Source: Arbacia lixula
Lineage: Eukaryota > Echinodermata > Echinoidea > Arbacioida > Arbaciidae
NCBI GenBank assembly: GCA_963669155.1
Contig: OZ022584.1
Coordinates: 13,680,179 to 13,744,178, forward strand
Direction of reading: 5' to 3'
DNA length: 64,000 bases
This document shows positions 22,901 to 30,190 of this stretch, in pieces. Each line of letters starts with the position of its first letter. Positions within the stretch are counted from its first letter, which is position 1. Under the pieces are notes generated by a model that was not told where the DNA came from, made no database searches, and saw only the letters and a program-made list of their open reading frames with translations. A program made the position numbers and the translations under genes.

Positions 22901-25011
22901 ACAAAGAGCTACTCTATGGAATCTGTGTGAAGAGATGGTGAAATGACTCACAAGTGGCACGTTAGGGTTAGTTAATACGATGCATTTGTACCTCAAATTG
23001 GCTGATGGATGAGGAGAGAAGGGGCCCCACCCCGGCATCAAGACTCCACTGCTGCTGACCAGCATTCTCTATGTCCAATGCCACGATCTGCCCATCAACT
23101 AAACTCAGAATCATCAATGGTCTGCAAACAGAAATAAATAAAATAATACTATGGTTCTGCAAACAGAAATAAATAAAATAACATTATGGTTATGCAAACA
23201 GAAATAAATGAAACAACACTCTGGTTACCATAGAATTTTTTTTTTAACCCCGTTGCTCATGTTTAGATTTTTGGGCTAGGTGAATCCCGGTCCAGTAAGG
23301 AGACAAACATTTGCCATAGAACTACAGTAGCCAAAGGGGTGTGGCTGAATTTCAGCCTGTAACAAAATGCCCTGAATGAGACGGTTATTCCTGTCCAAGA
23401 CAGACAGACAGACAGACCACTAGAGCTTCATGATCAAAGTACCAAGATAAACAAATTCTGTGCATTTTTTTTTCCAGGCATCGGTGCAAAACTTTAAATT
23501 CCACTGATATTATCCAGAAGTTCAGCCGCTTTGGAATTAGGTCTCCAGAAGCCCAGTTTCGGCTAAAAAAAAAAAGAGATGAACGTTGTTGTGTGTCATG
23601 AGTTTGATTGTATCATAATTCATATATGTAAGAATTATGTGCATTAATCCATGCTATAAATCCTAACACCATACAAGGAATCCACACTTTTGATGTAGGC
23701 CTGTGGGATCCTACTACATCCAGCAATTCTCCCTATTGCATAGTCGATATCGAGTGATATCAATATTTATCAAATAGCTGTATTATCTTAGGCATGGTAA
23801 TTGGTCAAAACGCGTCACTTGTCATTCAACTTTTTTCGCGCACTACACGGGAGTGCAGACGGTGTGCAAAATAATTGACATTGCACGCCTGTGATATCTC
23901 GCGTCGCGATGCTGTACGGGCTGGCTCATGCGTTATTTGTATACTGATCGATTACTTTTAGGACGTATACTTCCGGTAAGAGTTTGATACGTATTCAATT
24001 CAAGCAATAACGCTCAGAATCTGTAATTTTCACCCTCGTAAGCCTTGTAAAATTAAAATGGAACGGTTGTTCCATAAACGAAGGACTTGAAAAAAAATAC
24101 CACCAATCACTCACGGCGATGTTTTTGCCTACATCAACATTGGTTGTGGATGGACTAATAAAGAATGAAAAGACACAAGCCAGACGATGGCTATAGTCTG
24201 TTTGTGAACGGGAAGTTCATATCCCAAGAATTAAAGGTAAAAAAAAATCAGAGCGCCACACGCATTCAGATTCGGAGAGCTATATGCGACAGGGAGAATT
24301 GAAAATCCAATTGACACTTTCATTTGAGATGGCTATAGAGGGAAATGACCTTTTTGGGACTGATGATGGGTATTTTTTGTCTCTTGTCAAAAAAGTTGCT
24401 TTCTGTGCAAACACCTGTGCTCTAAGTTTTGGCTTTAAATTTGATTTTTGCAGTTGATGTTCTGACACATTTCAAAACAACACAACCACTCTCGTGAAAT
24501 TGCCACATACATCAATACTATCAATGTTTTGGCGTGGTAACCAAACCAAAACGTTGATGAGTTTTTCAATAGCCTTGCCTTAGTGCCTACCCTTGGCCTT
24601 ACTTGTTCCTTTTCAAAAATCTACGAAGACGGAAGAGTTAGCCTGAGTGTCGAGAGGTTTAGAGTTAGACGAACGTATTTTTACACAAGAATCTACAAAC
24701 TTCGGGCTATAGTATAGGAGCATTATGTATTGTTGTTCTTTTTTTCACAAAAAAGAAGGACAGACTCTGACTTACCTTTCAACACCGTGCGAATGAGAGG
24801 CCGAACAACTACTTTTTCCTCCTTGACCGTGCGTGGTACTATCGCTGCCGCTACTTCCCCAGTGCGCCCAGTCCCCTTCATTGCCGCCCTCAGTTCCGGG
24901 GTTCCCCTCGGGTGGCTTCCCTGCTGACGCAACACAGTTGAGAGCTAAAGCGATACAAACTATATACAAGCAAATCCTCTTAAGATTTGCTTTAATATTC
25001 AACGGATCCAT
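7772..25011 (-). CDS. EIF2AK3: PERK, eIF2-alpha kinase 3 (complete, 16 coding exons)
   Basis: ER-resident transmembrane kinase of the unfolded protein response; it phosphorylates eIF2-alpha. The exons, in gene order from 24776-25011 down to 7772-7930, total 3507 nt (1168 residues plus stop; human PERK is about 1116), and every phase matches. Layout: signal peptide 1-31, luminal sensor about 79-490, membrane helix about 496-516, P-loop GKGGFG 577-582, catalytic Lys599, helix-C Glu616, a kinase insert of about 300 residues (645-945) with the family motif VFEDSGC, HRDLK 999-1003, DFG 1019-1021, the activation-segment [11 protein letters not shown] with Thr1053, and [12 protein letters not shown]. 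Seen directly: all catalytic residues. Family knowledge: luminal motifs VPSLSG-like, WNFSVG and DNGYYL correspond to the PERK sensor. The start is the first in-frame ATG. Odd: splice-boundary duplications at five places. Confidence 0.96.
7892..8085 (-). repeat. Duplicated acceptor edge of PERK exon 16
   Basis: The sequence from TCAGGC through GGGACAACAGCCATTTGG to TTTGGCCTGAAATCA occurs at 7893-7939 and again about 149 bp away at 8042-8088. The second copy keeps a usable AG acceptor context (GTGATTTCAG in gene orientation). Confidence 0.85.
8290..8405. repeat. About 64-bp direct duplication in a PERK intron
   Basis: Two copies of AAAGAACATA(T/C)ACAAAGAAC followed by AAAAT(G/T)TAATT and GATAACCAAGA, starting near 8291 and 8355. 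Confidence 0.65.
8749..8811 (-). CDS. EIF2AK3: PERK exon 15: kinase C-lobe
   Basis: 21 codons, [20 protein letters not shown] and E, phase 0 at both ends. It corresponds to the RT..D.R...FP..FT segment. The donor is GAG|GTGAGT. Confidence 0.9.
8979..9225. mobile_element. TGCCCTAC inverted-repeat element, copy 1
   Basis: Terminal inverted repeats of about 26 bp: TGCCCTACTCTGACAAAAGG on the left, and the right end reversed is TGCCCTACTCCGACAAAAGG. 247 bp, no coding capacity. A full copy in opposite orientation is at 52180-52429. Non-autonomous DNA transposon. Confidence 0.8.
9280..10225. mobile_element. Worn TTAAAGACAG-type element with a nested insertion
   Basis: 9295-9400 resembles 58078-58190 (CACAG(G/A)AAATGGAAGAAAATA, then ACTGG and GATTTC blocks). 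10085-10215 resembles 58395-58505 (TATGACTGTGAG, TTAGGGTATACT, CTGATTC, GTTTCATGA). The middle is the nested element at 9412-9693 plus other sequence. End boundaries are approximate. Confidence 0.5.
9412..9693. mobile_element. GGATGTGTTA inverted-repeat element with direct-repeat target site
   Basis: The left end AGGGATGTGTTATGGAAGGA and the reversed right end CGGATGTGTTAGGAAGGA form inverted repeats. It is flanked on both sides by TGGGTCATCC (9402-9411 and 9694-9703), a good 10-bp target-site duplication. A relative in opposite orientation lies at 25498-25700. Confidence 0.75.
10300..10401 (-). CDS. EIF2AK3: PERK exon 14: kinase C-lobe
   Basis: [20 protein letters not shown] and [14 protein letters not shown] match the vertebrate protein almost residue for residue ([19 protein letters not shown]). 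34 codons, phase 0 at both ends, donor ACA|GTAAGT. Confidence 0.97.
10560..10660. repeat. Hairpin in PERK intron
   Basis: CAATGGACAGAATATTTCAT at 10565 is answered by its reverse complement at about 10639-10659 (GAAATATTCTGTCCATTG), with an imperfectly paired centre. Confidence 0.75.
11875..12048 (-). CDS. EIF2AK3: PERK exon 13: DFG motif and activation segment
   Basis: [20 protein letters not shown] carries the metal-binding Asn and the DFG. The activation segment has an acidic insert ([11 protein letters not shown]) and ends [13 protein letters not shown]. The donor GTATAG is a poor match, though the phase-0 junction into exon 14 is right. Confidence 0.97.
12551..12651 (-). pseudogene. Exon-like cassette 2 (possible poison exon) in PERK intron 12
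   Basis: Second 101-nt copy with acceptor TCTGTTTGCAG and donor AAG|GTAAGA. It reads to the same in-frame TGA. The next unit (near 12410) has lost its donor (AAGGAAC instead of AAGGTAAG). Confidence 0.6.
12703..12803 (-). pseudogene. Exon-like cassette 1 (possible poison exon) in PERK intron 12
   Basis: In gene orientation it has a good acceptor (TTCTGTTTGCAG), 101 nt ending in the HRDLK codons CACAGGGACCTCAAG, and a strong donor GTAAGA. If joined after exon 12 in phase 0 the frame reaches TGA (VA then stop) before the cassette ends, and 101 nt would shift the frame anyway. Use in RNA is unproven. Confidence 0.6.
12860..13904 (-). CDS. EIF2AK3: PERK exon 12: kinase insert and catalytic loop
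   Basis: A 1045-nt exon. It first encodes a Ser/Asp/Gly-rich insert of about 290 residues, including [13 protein letters not shown], a motif known from the PERK insert, then [20 protein letters not shown] and MIHRDLK. It ends exactly after the HRDLK lysine at donor AAG|GTAAAT. The last 45 bp of the exon and its donor are copied three more times in the intron. Confidence 0.97.
14321..14467 (-). CDS. EIF2AK3: PERK exon 11: helix C and following strands
   Basis: [20 protein letters not shown] then [15 protein letters not shown]. Glu616 is the helix-C glutamate. The IVRYFN.WLE motif is typical of eIF2-alpha kinases. Confidence 0.97.
14917..15039 (-). CDS. EIF2AK3: PERK exon 10: kinase N-lobe, P-loop and catalytic lysine
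   Basis: [20 protein letters not shown] and [12 protein letters not shown] carry the glycine loop (residues 577-582) and the ATP-binding Lys599. It closely matches vertebrate PERK, including the KNKVD stretch. Confidence 0.97.
15339..15551 (-). CDS. EIF2AK3: PERK exon 9: transmembrane helix and cytosolic linker
   Basis: Encodes [20 protein letters not shown] then VLRPRRKHL: a single membrane helix followed by a positive cluster, as expected for a type I ER protein. The linker is acidic and Gln-rich. The acceptor is CATGCAG and the donor is AG|GTAATG. Confidence 0.93.
16325..16460 (-). CDS. EIF2AK3: PERK exon 8: juxtamembrane luminal segment
   Basis: Completes the DNGYYL motif ([19 protein letters not shown]) and runs to VSVWIW. 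The acceptor CCCAACCCAG is the only one giving the right phase. The donor TGGTG|GTATGA falls in phase 2. Confidence 0.88.
16530..16625 (+). mobile_element. Possible tRNA-derived SINE fragment
   Basis: TGGTGTAGTGG fits the RNA polymerase III A-box consensus. A weaker B-box-like GGTACAGACC lies about 55 bp downstream. There is no tRNA fold, and only one clear copy in the window. Confidence 0.25.
16723..17008. mobile_element. Imperfect inverted-repeat element
   Basis: TGATTTCACCATTTCACAAT on the left pairs with TAGTGAAATGGTGCATGGTG and AAATCA on the right. Inner arms AATTTCAAAAGCT and AGCTTTTGAATTTG, and GGTCAAAG and CTTTGACC, also pair. No reading frame. Confidence 0.6.
17067..17105 (-). repeat. 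Detached copy of the PERK exon 7 donor edge
   Basis: TCAAAACTCACCAAAGTGTA then CCAGTTCTACACAGAGA resembles the true exon 7 end (TCAAAAACTCACCAAAGGGG and so on at 18086). In gene orientation it keeps a TTTG|GTGAGT donor. It lies about 1 kb into the following intron. Confidence 0.55.
18096..18374 (-). CDS. EIF2AK3: PERK exon 7: luminal domain core
   Basis: Starts [14 protein letters not shown], then [19 protein letters not shown], matching the W(K/R)P...SRTPVLVG core of PERK. It ends VWNQYPF before donor G|GTGAGT. Both edges are duplicated: the acceptor edge in tandem (18350-18465), the donor edge about 1 kb into the next intron (17067-17105). The middle is GC-rich. Confidence 0.94.
18350..18465 (-). 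repeat. 58-bp tandem duplication of the PERK exon 7 acceptor edge
   Basis: Two copies of CGTACAGCTGGTTCTTGTGG then GTACCTGGG and CACAATGGGCGCA start at 18351 and 18409. Each contains the acceptor CCCAG and the codons for GTHKNQLYV. Use of the outer acceptor would add 58 nt and shift the frame. Confidence 0.93.
19025..19175 (-). CDS. EIF2AK3: PERK exon 6: luminal domain
   Basis: [20 protein letters not shown] and LFEP match the human segment with AW..(D/E)G and a (D/E)LF motif. It ends in MLFVG, split by a phase-1 donor G|GTAAGT. Confidence 0.92.
19745..19782. repeat. Solo end of a TTAAAGACAG-type element
   Basis: GGGCTACACTGTCTTTAA resembles the right end at 58485-58505 (GGCTACCCTGTCTTTAA). 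No matching left end was identified. Confidence 0.35.
19859..20078 (-). CDS. EIF2AK3: PERK exon 5: luminal domain with acidic loop
   Basis: Begins [15 protein letters not shown], the conserved luminal motif, then an acidic stretch ([15 protein letters not shown]) and [16 protein letters not shown]. The acceptor is GACGAAG with a T-rich tract; the donor is CAG|GTTTGT, a weaker match. Confidence 0.92.
20750..20880 (-). CDS. EIF2AK3: PERK exon 4: luminal domain
   Basis: Reads [20 protein letters not shown] then [16 protein letters not shown]. The YIC..GC pattern matches the family. The donor is GAGAA|GTATGC, phase 2, which makes the Lys of KWNFSVG with the next exon. Confidence 0.92.
22007..22204 (-). 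CDS. EIF2AK3: PERK exon 3: luminal domain
   Basis: 66 codons in phase 0. [20 protein letters not shown] and [15 protein letters not shown] are typical PERK luminal sequence, followed by [17 protein letters not shown]. The acceptor is TTTCCAG and the donor is CAG|GTAAGT. A 142-bp hairpin lies just upstream in the intron. Confidence 0.94.
22229..22371. repeat. Fold-back element beside PERK exon 3
   Basis: TTTCTAGTTCACGGATCAAG and ACATGGAA on the left pair with TTCCATGTTATCATGTCTTG and ATCCTTGAACTAGAAA on the right. Inner arms GAAGAGTCTCATT and AATGAGACTCTTC and the GACTCA/TGAGTC core continue the stem. It starts 25 bp from the exon 3 acceptor. Confidence 0.85.
22992..23121 (-). CDS. EIF2AK3: PERK exon 2: start of luminal sensor
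   Basis: Encodes [20 protein letters not shown] and the [17 protein letters not shown] segment, matching the first beta-propeller-like repeat of PERK and IRE1 luminal domains. The acceptor is CTGTTTGCAG and the donor is GAG|GTACAA. The acceptor region is present three times in tandem (23116-23228). Confidence 0.92.
23116..23228 (-). repeat. Three-copy 38-bp repeat over the PERK exon 2 acceptor
   Basis: Units starting (T/A)TGGT(C/T)(T/A)(C/T)TGCAAACAG and followed by AAATAAATAAAATAA occur at 23117, 23154 and 23191. The first holds the true acceptor (CTGTTTGCAG in gene orientation); the second also keeps it. Confidence 0.88.
24776..25011 (-). CDS. EIF2AK3: PERK exon 1: signal peptide and variable N-terminus
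   Basis: The ATG at 25011-25009 is the first in frame; upstream codons are open but lack an ATG. A hydrophobic core ([18 protein letters not shown]) follows basic residues, a good signal peptide. The rest is Gly/Ser/His-rich linker. The donor is AAAG|GTAAGT, phase 2. An out-of-frame ATG one codon-step upstream (ATGGTGGATG) opens a short reading frame overlapping the start. Confidence 0.85.
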
Positions 25012-25228
25012 CCACCATTTGTCGCACTGGATCTGTTGGAGGAATGAAGTGCAACATATAGACACAAGTTACGCTGTGGCGATTATTCCCCCCACATATT
25101 TGGGCGGACTTCTTCGACAACCGCTCCAAAATACGTGTAACTTTTTACCATCCCACACATATCGTACGATACGCGTACGTACGTACAAGTTGCATGCAGT
25201 ATAGTGCGTTGCGTTGTTGATATTGCAC

Positions 25229-25235
25229 TGACGTG
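25229..25235 (+). promoter_or_regulatory. UPR-element core TGACGTG upstream of PERK
   Basis: TGACGTG, the core bound by ATF6 and XBP1 in unfolded-protein-response elements, lies about 220 bp upstream of the PERK ATG. A 7-bp match can arise by chance; position and pathway make it worth noting. Confidence 0.35.
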
Positions 25236-25241
25236 TATTAT

Positions 25242-25253
25242 TGTCACGTGACA
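25242..25253. promoter_or_regulatory. CLEAR-type E-box TGTCACGTGACA
   Basis: A perfect 12-bp palindrome containing GTCACGTGAC, the consensus CLEAR element bound by TFEB/TFE3/MITF-family factors. It is about 235 bp upstream of the PERK ATG and 7 bp from the TGACGTG core. The PERK transcription start is not known here. Confidence 0.45.
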
Positions 25254-25497
25254 TGGAAAGTGCATCATGAAAGCACATCGACGGTCTGACCTGAGCTAGC
25301 GCGGTACAATATTACATTGTGTTTTGAATCAATTATCTCATTATATGATCAAAACGATTTGTCACGATGCCATTTGCAACAAAACTAAATCAAAATTATA
25401 TAGGCCTATTCCAAAGAAAATTACAATGTACTTTGCTTGAAATGTCAGGGGAGTAAGGGGATACCTAGGTATCCATTTCCACCGCTAAACCATGCAG

Positions 25498-25700
25498 GGA
25501 GGTGTCAGGAAGGAGAAACAACTCAAGCATAATAATTCAACCACCTGTATTGATACTATTAAAGCGTGCTAATGAATTTCAAAAGCATTCCACAATCACT
25601 ACAATGCTTTGATGTCCCATGCTTCAGCAACGACATTTAGCTGATATCAACTTGGAAAGCAATTTCTTTATAAATTTTCTATAGTCTCTCGGAGCTGTGT
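25498..25700. mobile_element. Relative of the 9412-9693 element, inverted
   Basis: GGAGGTGTCAGGAAGGAG, then CAAGCATAAT, GTGCTAATGAAT, AAAAGCATTCCACAATCACT and ACAATGCTTTGATGTCCCAT follow the reverse complement of 9510-9690 in order. The right end is not resolved. Confidence 0.65.
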
Positions 25701-27223
25701 ACATTAGACCTAATGTCTAATTTGAGTTTGAATTATGGGAAGAAGTATAGAAATATCAACTCATAAAGCTAAGTTTTGTGAAATTGATTTTTGACTTCTC
25801 TTTTAGCTCAGTTTTGGTTTAAGAATTTGTTTATATTTCATTATACAGAAAACGGAATATGCCAAAGTTTCAAAATGTTCAAATGATCACTCACATAACT
25901 GTTCAAGAACTATATCCGAAATTTGAATCTTTCAAAAGAAGGAAAAACTTGTCCTTTGCCAGAACTTATCGAGAGTATTGATTTATCAAAAGCATGGATA
26001 CTTCTTAATGTTTTGGGACCGTCTATTTTAAAATCGTGCAATGTTTTTATCACGATATGAACACTCATTTTCTTGTACGAAAAGAAATGTTCTGATTATT
26101 TCTGATTATTAACTTGTAGAATATAATAGGGTAATTCCTACATTCTAGTTGGCCTGCTCAACTCATTTTATTTCTATCGGTTCTTAGCTTATTATTCTAT
26201 ATGCAAATACAATTTATGTTAATTATGTTAATCATGCCCATGATGGAAAAGCTTGCTGTGGGCAAGGAGCCCCCCAAAATAAATTAGTGTGCACTTCAAG
26301 ACTTGTGTCGACAAGACGCTTCTTTGATCAACGGTAGTAGCCCTACACTGCCTTTGATTTGTAATGAATAGATGTCACCATGGAAGGTCCATGGTATTTA
26401 CCATCTAATTTCTGTGTAAAAAATTGCCATACAGACCACTTTATACTTGTCCACAAGTATGTCTTGTTTTAAATATTTTCTTTTCTTCAAAAGTGCATGT
26501 CAAAAGTTATATTTAACAGCCAGCATAATTCTGATGCACTCCTAGCTCCCTTTACCTACCCCACTCTCCTCCCTTTTGATCCCCCCTTTTGAAAAGGGGG
26601 AATCGAGCAATGTCATGACGTGTTTTTGTTAAGCCTTTTCATCAAGTCATATTTCATTCAGGAATTCGTGGTGAGTGGTAGCCTGGGTCGGGGTTTATAT
26701 GAAATGAAGACAACCATGGATACTATGTATCACACCTGTCAATCAGCGAGTAACTGCCATCAGAGTCCTGAAGCTATTGGCAGAAAATAATTTGTGGGCT
26801 GACATGACAGTGCGCGGCACAATGCCCATTGTTCTGTTCTAAATACACCGTTTTCGTAATGTAATTCTCAACTTTCCCCCTAACTGCGTAAGTAACGCGT
26901 TATTGCAGTCACCTGTATCTGGTCATTCAGATTCAATGGATGGAATGCACTTTGAATCTATTAGTTGTTGCTTAAGCTTTGGGGTTCCCATTTAGTAACG
27001 TTTGTTTGAACGACGTGAATAAAATTTGCATACATAAAGAAAACGGTCTATTAAGTATCTGATACACGCAAATTTAAAGCCCCAAATTTGTACTAAAGTG
27101 AAAATATCATTAAATATTCACATGATTACTTCAAGGAAAGTAATTGATGAAATGTCACAAAACCTGCTTCTAAAAAGCACGAAAAGAGTTACATGTACTG
27201 TCTATACTGTAAAGTGTAAAAGA
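25701..27223. other. Intergenic, nothing recognised
   Basis: AT-rich sequence with no supported exon on either strand. One small perfect palindrome, CCCCCTTTTGAAAAGGGGG, lies near 26582-26600. Confidence 0.5.
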
Positions 27224-27415
27224 TCAAGAGAAGGGTGTTGAGAGAGGGCAAATGAGAGGAGGGAAGTTAGTATACAGGGAGGAGCATAAAGAAGAAGGAA
27301 AATGAGAGAAAGAAAATGGAGTTGAGAGAGGGCAAATGAGGAGAGGGAAGCTAGTATACAGGGAGGAGCGTAAAGTAGAAGGAAAATGAGAGAGAGAAAA
27401 TGGGAGCGAGAGAGA
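27224..27415. repeat. 86-bp purine-rich tandem repeat, two copies
   Basis: GAGAGAGGGCAAATGAG starts near 27241 and 27327, each followed by TAGTATACAGGGAGGAGC(A/G)T and AGAAGGAAAATGAGAGA. Confidence 0.85.
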
Positions 27416-27599
27416 AAAATGAATCACTCAAATGTATGGGAATATACATGCGGCCAGGGTAGCTGTATTGGAAAAACAGCCTGGAAAAAATATTAATAAT
27501 ATCTATTTGATGGGAAAGGGGTAGGGTGGATGAGGACAATAATGGTCGGTGTATATAGGGAGATAATAAGGTTGGGACAGCCTGGTGGAACCAGGTATG

Positions 27600-27843
27600 G
27601 ACGAGGGTATGTTGATAAATGGGAAATGGTGGAAGCAGTAAGAGGTGATCGAGGACGTCAAAGGAAAGGCGACATCAGAGGAAGATAATGAAAATAAAGA
27701 AACTAAGAAAGGGGTGGGGAGATGTGGGGAGTACCTGAGTGTAGTAAAAATAGGAGAGGGGATCGAGAGAGAGAGAGAGAGAGATAGAGAGAGCGAATTA
27801 AGGAAAAGGGAGAGAGAAGAGAGCTGGAGAGGAAGAGAGAGAT

Positions 27844-27878
<35 letters not shown>

Positions 27879-27905
27879 GAGAGAGAGAGAGAGAGCGAAG
27901 AGAGA
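27600..27905. repeat. Purine tract with (GA)n and (GACA)n microsatellite
   Basis: Nearly uninterrupted purines on the + strand, with (GA)n at about 27765-27792, then (GACA)6 near 27852-27878 and more (GA)n. It can form triplex structure. The short frames here are low-complexity artefacts. Confidence 0.9.
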
Positions 27906-27910
27906 AAGGG

Positions 27911-29099
27911 GGCATGGTTATAGTGAAATTTCTTTTGAATATTCATACATCTATTATACCGAGGGGGTAATACAGGTTTACCTTACATGGACTGTTCTAA
28001 AAGGTTGATTGGTATCAATGTCATTTGGGAGACCAGTCTGCATATTTTCTAGGTGGACTTCTTTTGCAATATGCTCCAGGAAAGAAATGGCTACCATTTT
28101 TCAAAATGGCCGCCGTGAAAATGTAGTATTGACCACTCTTTAAGATAGCATTTGAATGGAACATTTTCCCACATCATGAGGTGTCATAATTAAAGTGGAT
28201 AACATTTCCTACTACATTTGTTGGGCTTTGTGGTGATTCTTATAACAATTCGAGGCAACGAATGCGAATTTTTTATCATATTTCCCATTATTTTTTTTTA
28301 AGTTTCATGGTAATACACATTCCTTCATACTTCCAGAAACATATAAATTAGCGAGATGGCAATTATAGCACATCTTGATATGAAGTTATAGTGATCTTTA
28401 AGGTCCATACCTTGATGTCAAAGCCGCTTTTTGTACATTTCTGTTCCTCTGCCATGGCCGTAAAGCGTACGTCACAAATATTGGGCTACTTCGTGCCTAT
28501 ACACCGCGATTTTCACGACTTTAATTTGCATCTGATCGACTGAGCTATTCGCATATTCGATTAACGTACATATTATGCATTGAACTTCAAGGTAAATTCT
28601 CCAACTCAAACCACCAAGACCTTTCTCTAAATCACATTGATTTCCGTGAAATGGAAACTCACGCCATAATACAGCCTACTAGCGGGAGGAGCCATGGGCC
28701 GGTGGAATCTAAAAAAGAAGTAAGTATCCTATTCGTCATGTTTATTATTTGCGTTCCTCCAAATTAGGCCGAGCGTAATGAAGAAAAATCAAGCTCATGC
28801 AGTAATTAGCTCATGAGACTCGATAATCCGTGACTCTCCCTCCCTCACCCGCCCCGGTAAGCGGCCCTATCGCATAGGTCTCCTTGCCTGGGCGCGGCTT
28901 ACTGTGGCAGTAGGACCACTGACACTGTGACATCTTCTGTTGACAGTCGTGTTTGTTCATTGTGAACACTTTCTCAATCATCCTACCTAATATACTTCCT
29001 AGTATCTTGTACCATTATTTATGCATAGACATGTATTCATTGTTTACACAAAGCAAAGGGGGAGAGGGGGTGGGGCAGGGCCAGGGAATGTGACTGTGA
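27911..29099. other. Intergenic, one orphan start-plus-donor
   Basis: No supported gene. At 28694 a strong-context ATG (GGAGCCATGG) opens MGRWNLKKK and runs into a good donor at 28720 (GTAAGT), phase 2. No partner exon was found. CpG-containing GC-rich sequence follows at 28840-28910. Confidence 0.35.
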
Positions 29100-29119
29100 C
29101 TGAGGCCAAGTTTTGGCAA

Positions 29120-29495
29120 GCAAGCCTTGAGCTAGACCGAAAAATCAGTCTCTGTAGGATGTTGGATCTGCTGAGATTGCATCTGGCTCCTCTATTTGGG
29201 GGTATGTCCAAAAAAGTAATTTCGATTAAAGAATGCCCTGAATGAGACGGTTAATCCTGTCTAGCCGTCAGCATAATCTAAGGCAGGGTATCCCTATTAG
29301 AAATATTGTGAAACTTGGCATGGATCAACAGTATACGTGAATGATAAAATATGCATTAAATCTCAGTCACAGACTTGCAAATCTCTTTAAGAAAAGTGAA
29401 AAACTTTGTGGGTGAGATGCGCCCCTTCAGTTAGACCGAAAAATCAGTCTCTGTAGGATGTTGGATCCGCTGAGATTGCATCTGGCTCCTCTTAA
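29120..29495. repeat. Direct repeat pair with an inverted relative at 240-300
   Basis: TAGACCGAAAAATCAGTCTC then TGTAGGATGTTGGATC(T/C)GC and TGAGATTGCATCTGGCTCCT occur at about 29133-29200 and 29432-29493. Part of the reverse complement occurs at 243-300 (GATGCAATCTCAGCGGATGC, CTACAGAGACTGA). Confidence 0.75.
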
Positions 29496-29514
29496 CGCCC
29501 TATCTAGAGACTGA

Positions 29515-29585
29515 ACATTCTGCTTCTGCTTCTGCTTCTGCTCGATACTGTACAAACGCCTCAGTGATGTGGCTATCACGTACAG
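29515..29585. repeat. CTTCTG-repeat block, inverted copy at 62380-62456
   Basis: (CTTCTG)4 followed by CTCGATACTGTACAAACGCC then TCAGTGATGTGGCTAT. The same sequence is inverted at 62385-62456. Confidence 0.75.
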
Positions 29586-29587
29586 AT

Positions 29588-30015
29588 GTCAAGAAGAGCC
29601 TTGGAACTAAAGAAGGGCTGGACCTTGGATGTCAACACACTTGAACTGGTGGAGAGATATGGCAGGCAAGATGCACTGGATCCAATAGTTGGATATTGGA
29701 TGTCGTAATGCTTGTAATTACACCTGTACAAGCTTTAAGATGCCATTTAGTGACTGGGTCTGCATTATCAACGTGGCCTACAGCATCAAACAGCATTTCT
29801 GGACAGATTTCATTTACGTTGACCTTTTACAAAATAAGGTTTGACAAGTTACATGTATCTCACCCAAAAGCTGCTCCACAAGCTTAAGTATTACGACGTC
29901 CAATGTCCAACTTTTGGATTCAGTGCATCTTGCCTGCCATATCTCTCCACCAGTTCAAGTGTGTTGGCATCCAAGGTCCAACTCTTCTTTAGTTCCAAGA
30001 CTGTTCTTGACTGGC
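29588..30015. mobile_element. Inverted-repeat element with about 130-bp arms
   Basis: Left arm 29588-29715 (GTCAAGAAGAGCCTTGGAAC, GGTGGAGAGATATGGCAGGC) is answered by the right arm 29880-30015, with the same words reversed (GCCTGCCATATCTCTCCACC, CTTTAGTTCCAAGAC). About 165 bp of unrelated sequence separates them. Confidence 0.85.
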
Positions 30016-30044
30016 ATATCTTGGTCTGTGTAAAGTGTTAGTAG

Positions 30045-30175
30045 AGTAACCTTGCCATCAGTCAATCTCCTCTCTAAAGTCCCTCAAGGATCAGTTCTTG
30101 GTCCCAAAGTATTCTTGATGTATCATCCATAACACTCTGTGCTGATGACTGTGTCTTCTACAGCCATGTCCAGAC
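30045..30175 (+). pseudogene. Decayed non-LTR retrotransposon reverse transcriptase fragment
   Basis: One frame reads KVPQGSVLGPKVFLMY, matching the (G)VPQGSVLGPLLF motif of CR1/L2/Jockey-type reverse transcriptases. Another frame just downstream reads LCADDCVFYS, matching the catalytic FADD box. A stop and a frame change separate them and nothing extends further, so it is a dead remnant. Confidence 0.7.
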
Positions 30176-30190
30176 TATGCCTGAGTCATA

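Larger units (their letters stand above)
25012..25497 (-). other. PERK 5' flank, probable promoter and 5' UTR
   Basis: Contains the E-box and UPR-like core, an alternating CGTACGTACGTAC run near 25175, and CpG-containing sequence. No coding exon was found. Confidence 0.5.

Noticed and set aside
27503-27946. Ser/Leu-rich - strand frame of 147 codons
   Set aside because: Produced by the GA/GACA microsatellite.
28694-28719. Strong-context ATG with donor as an EXOC4 or other first exon
   Set aside because: Its phase-2 end does not fit EXOC4 exon 2 (phase 0), and no other partner was found; kept only as an observation.
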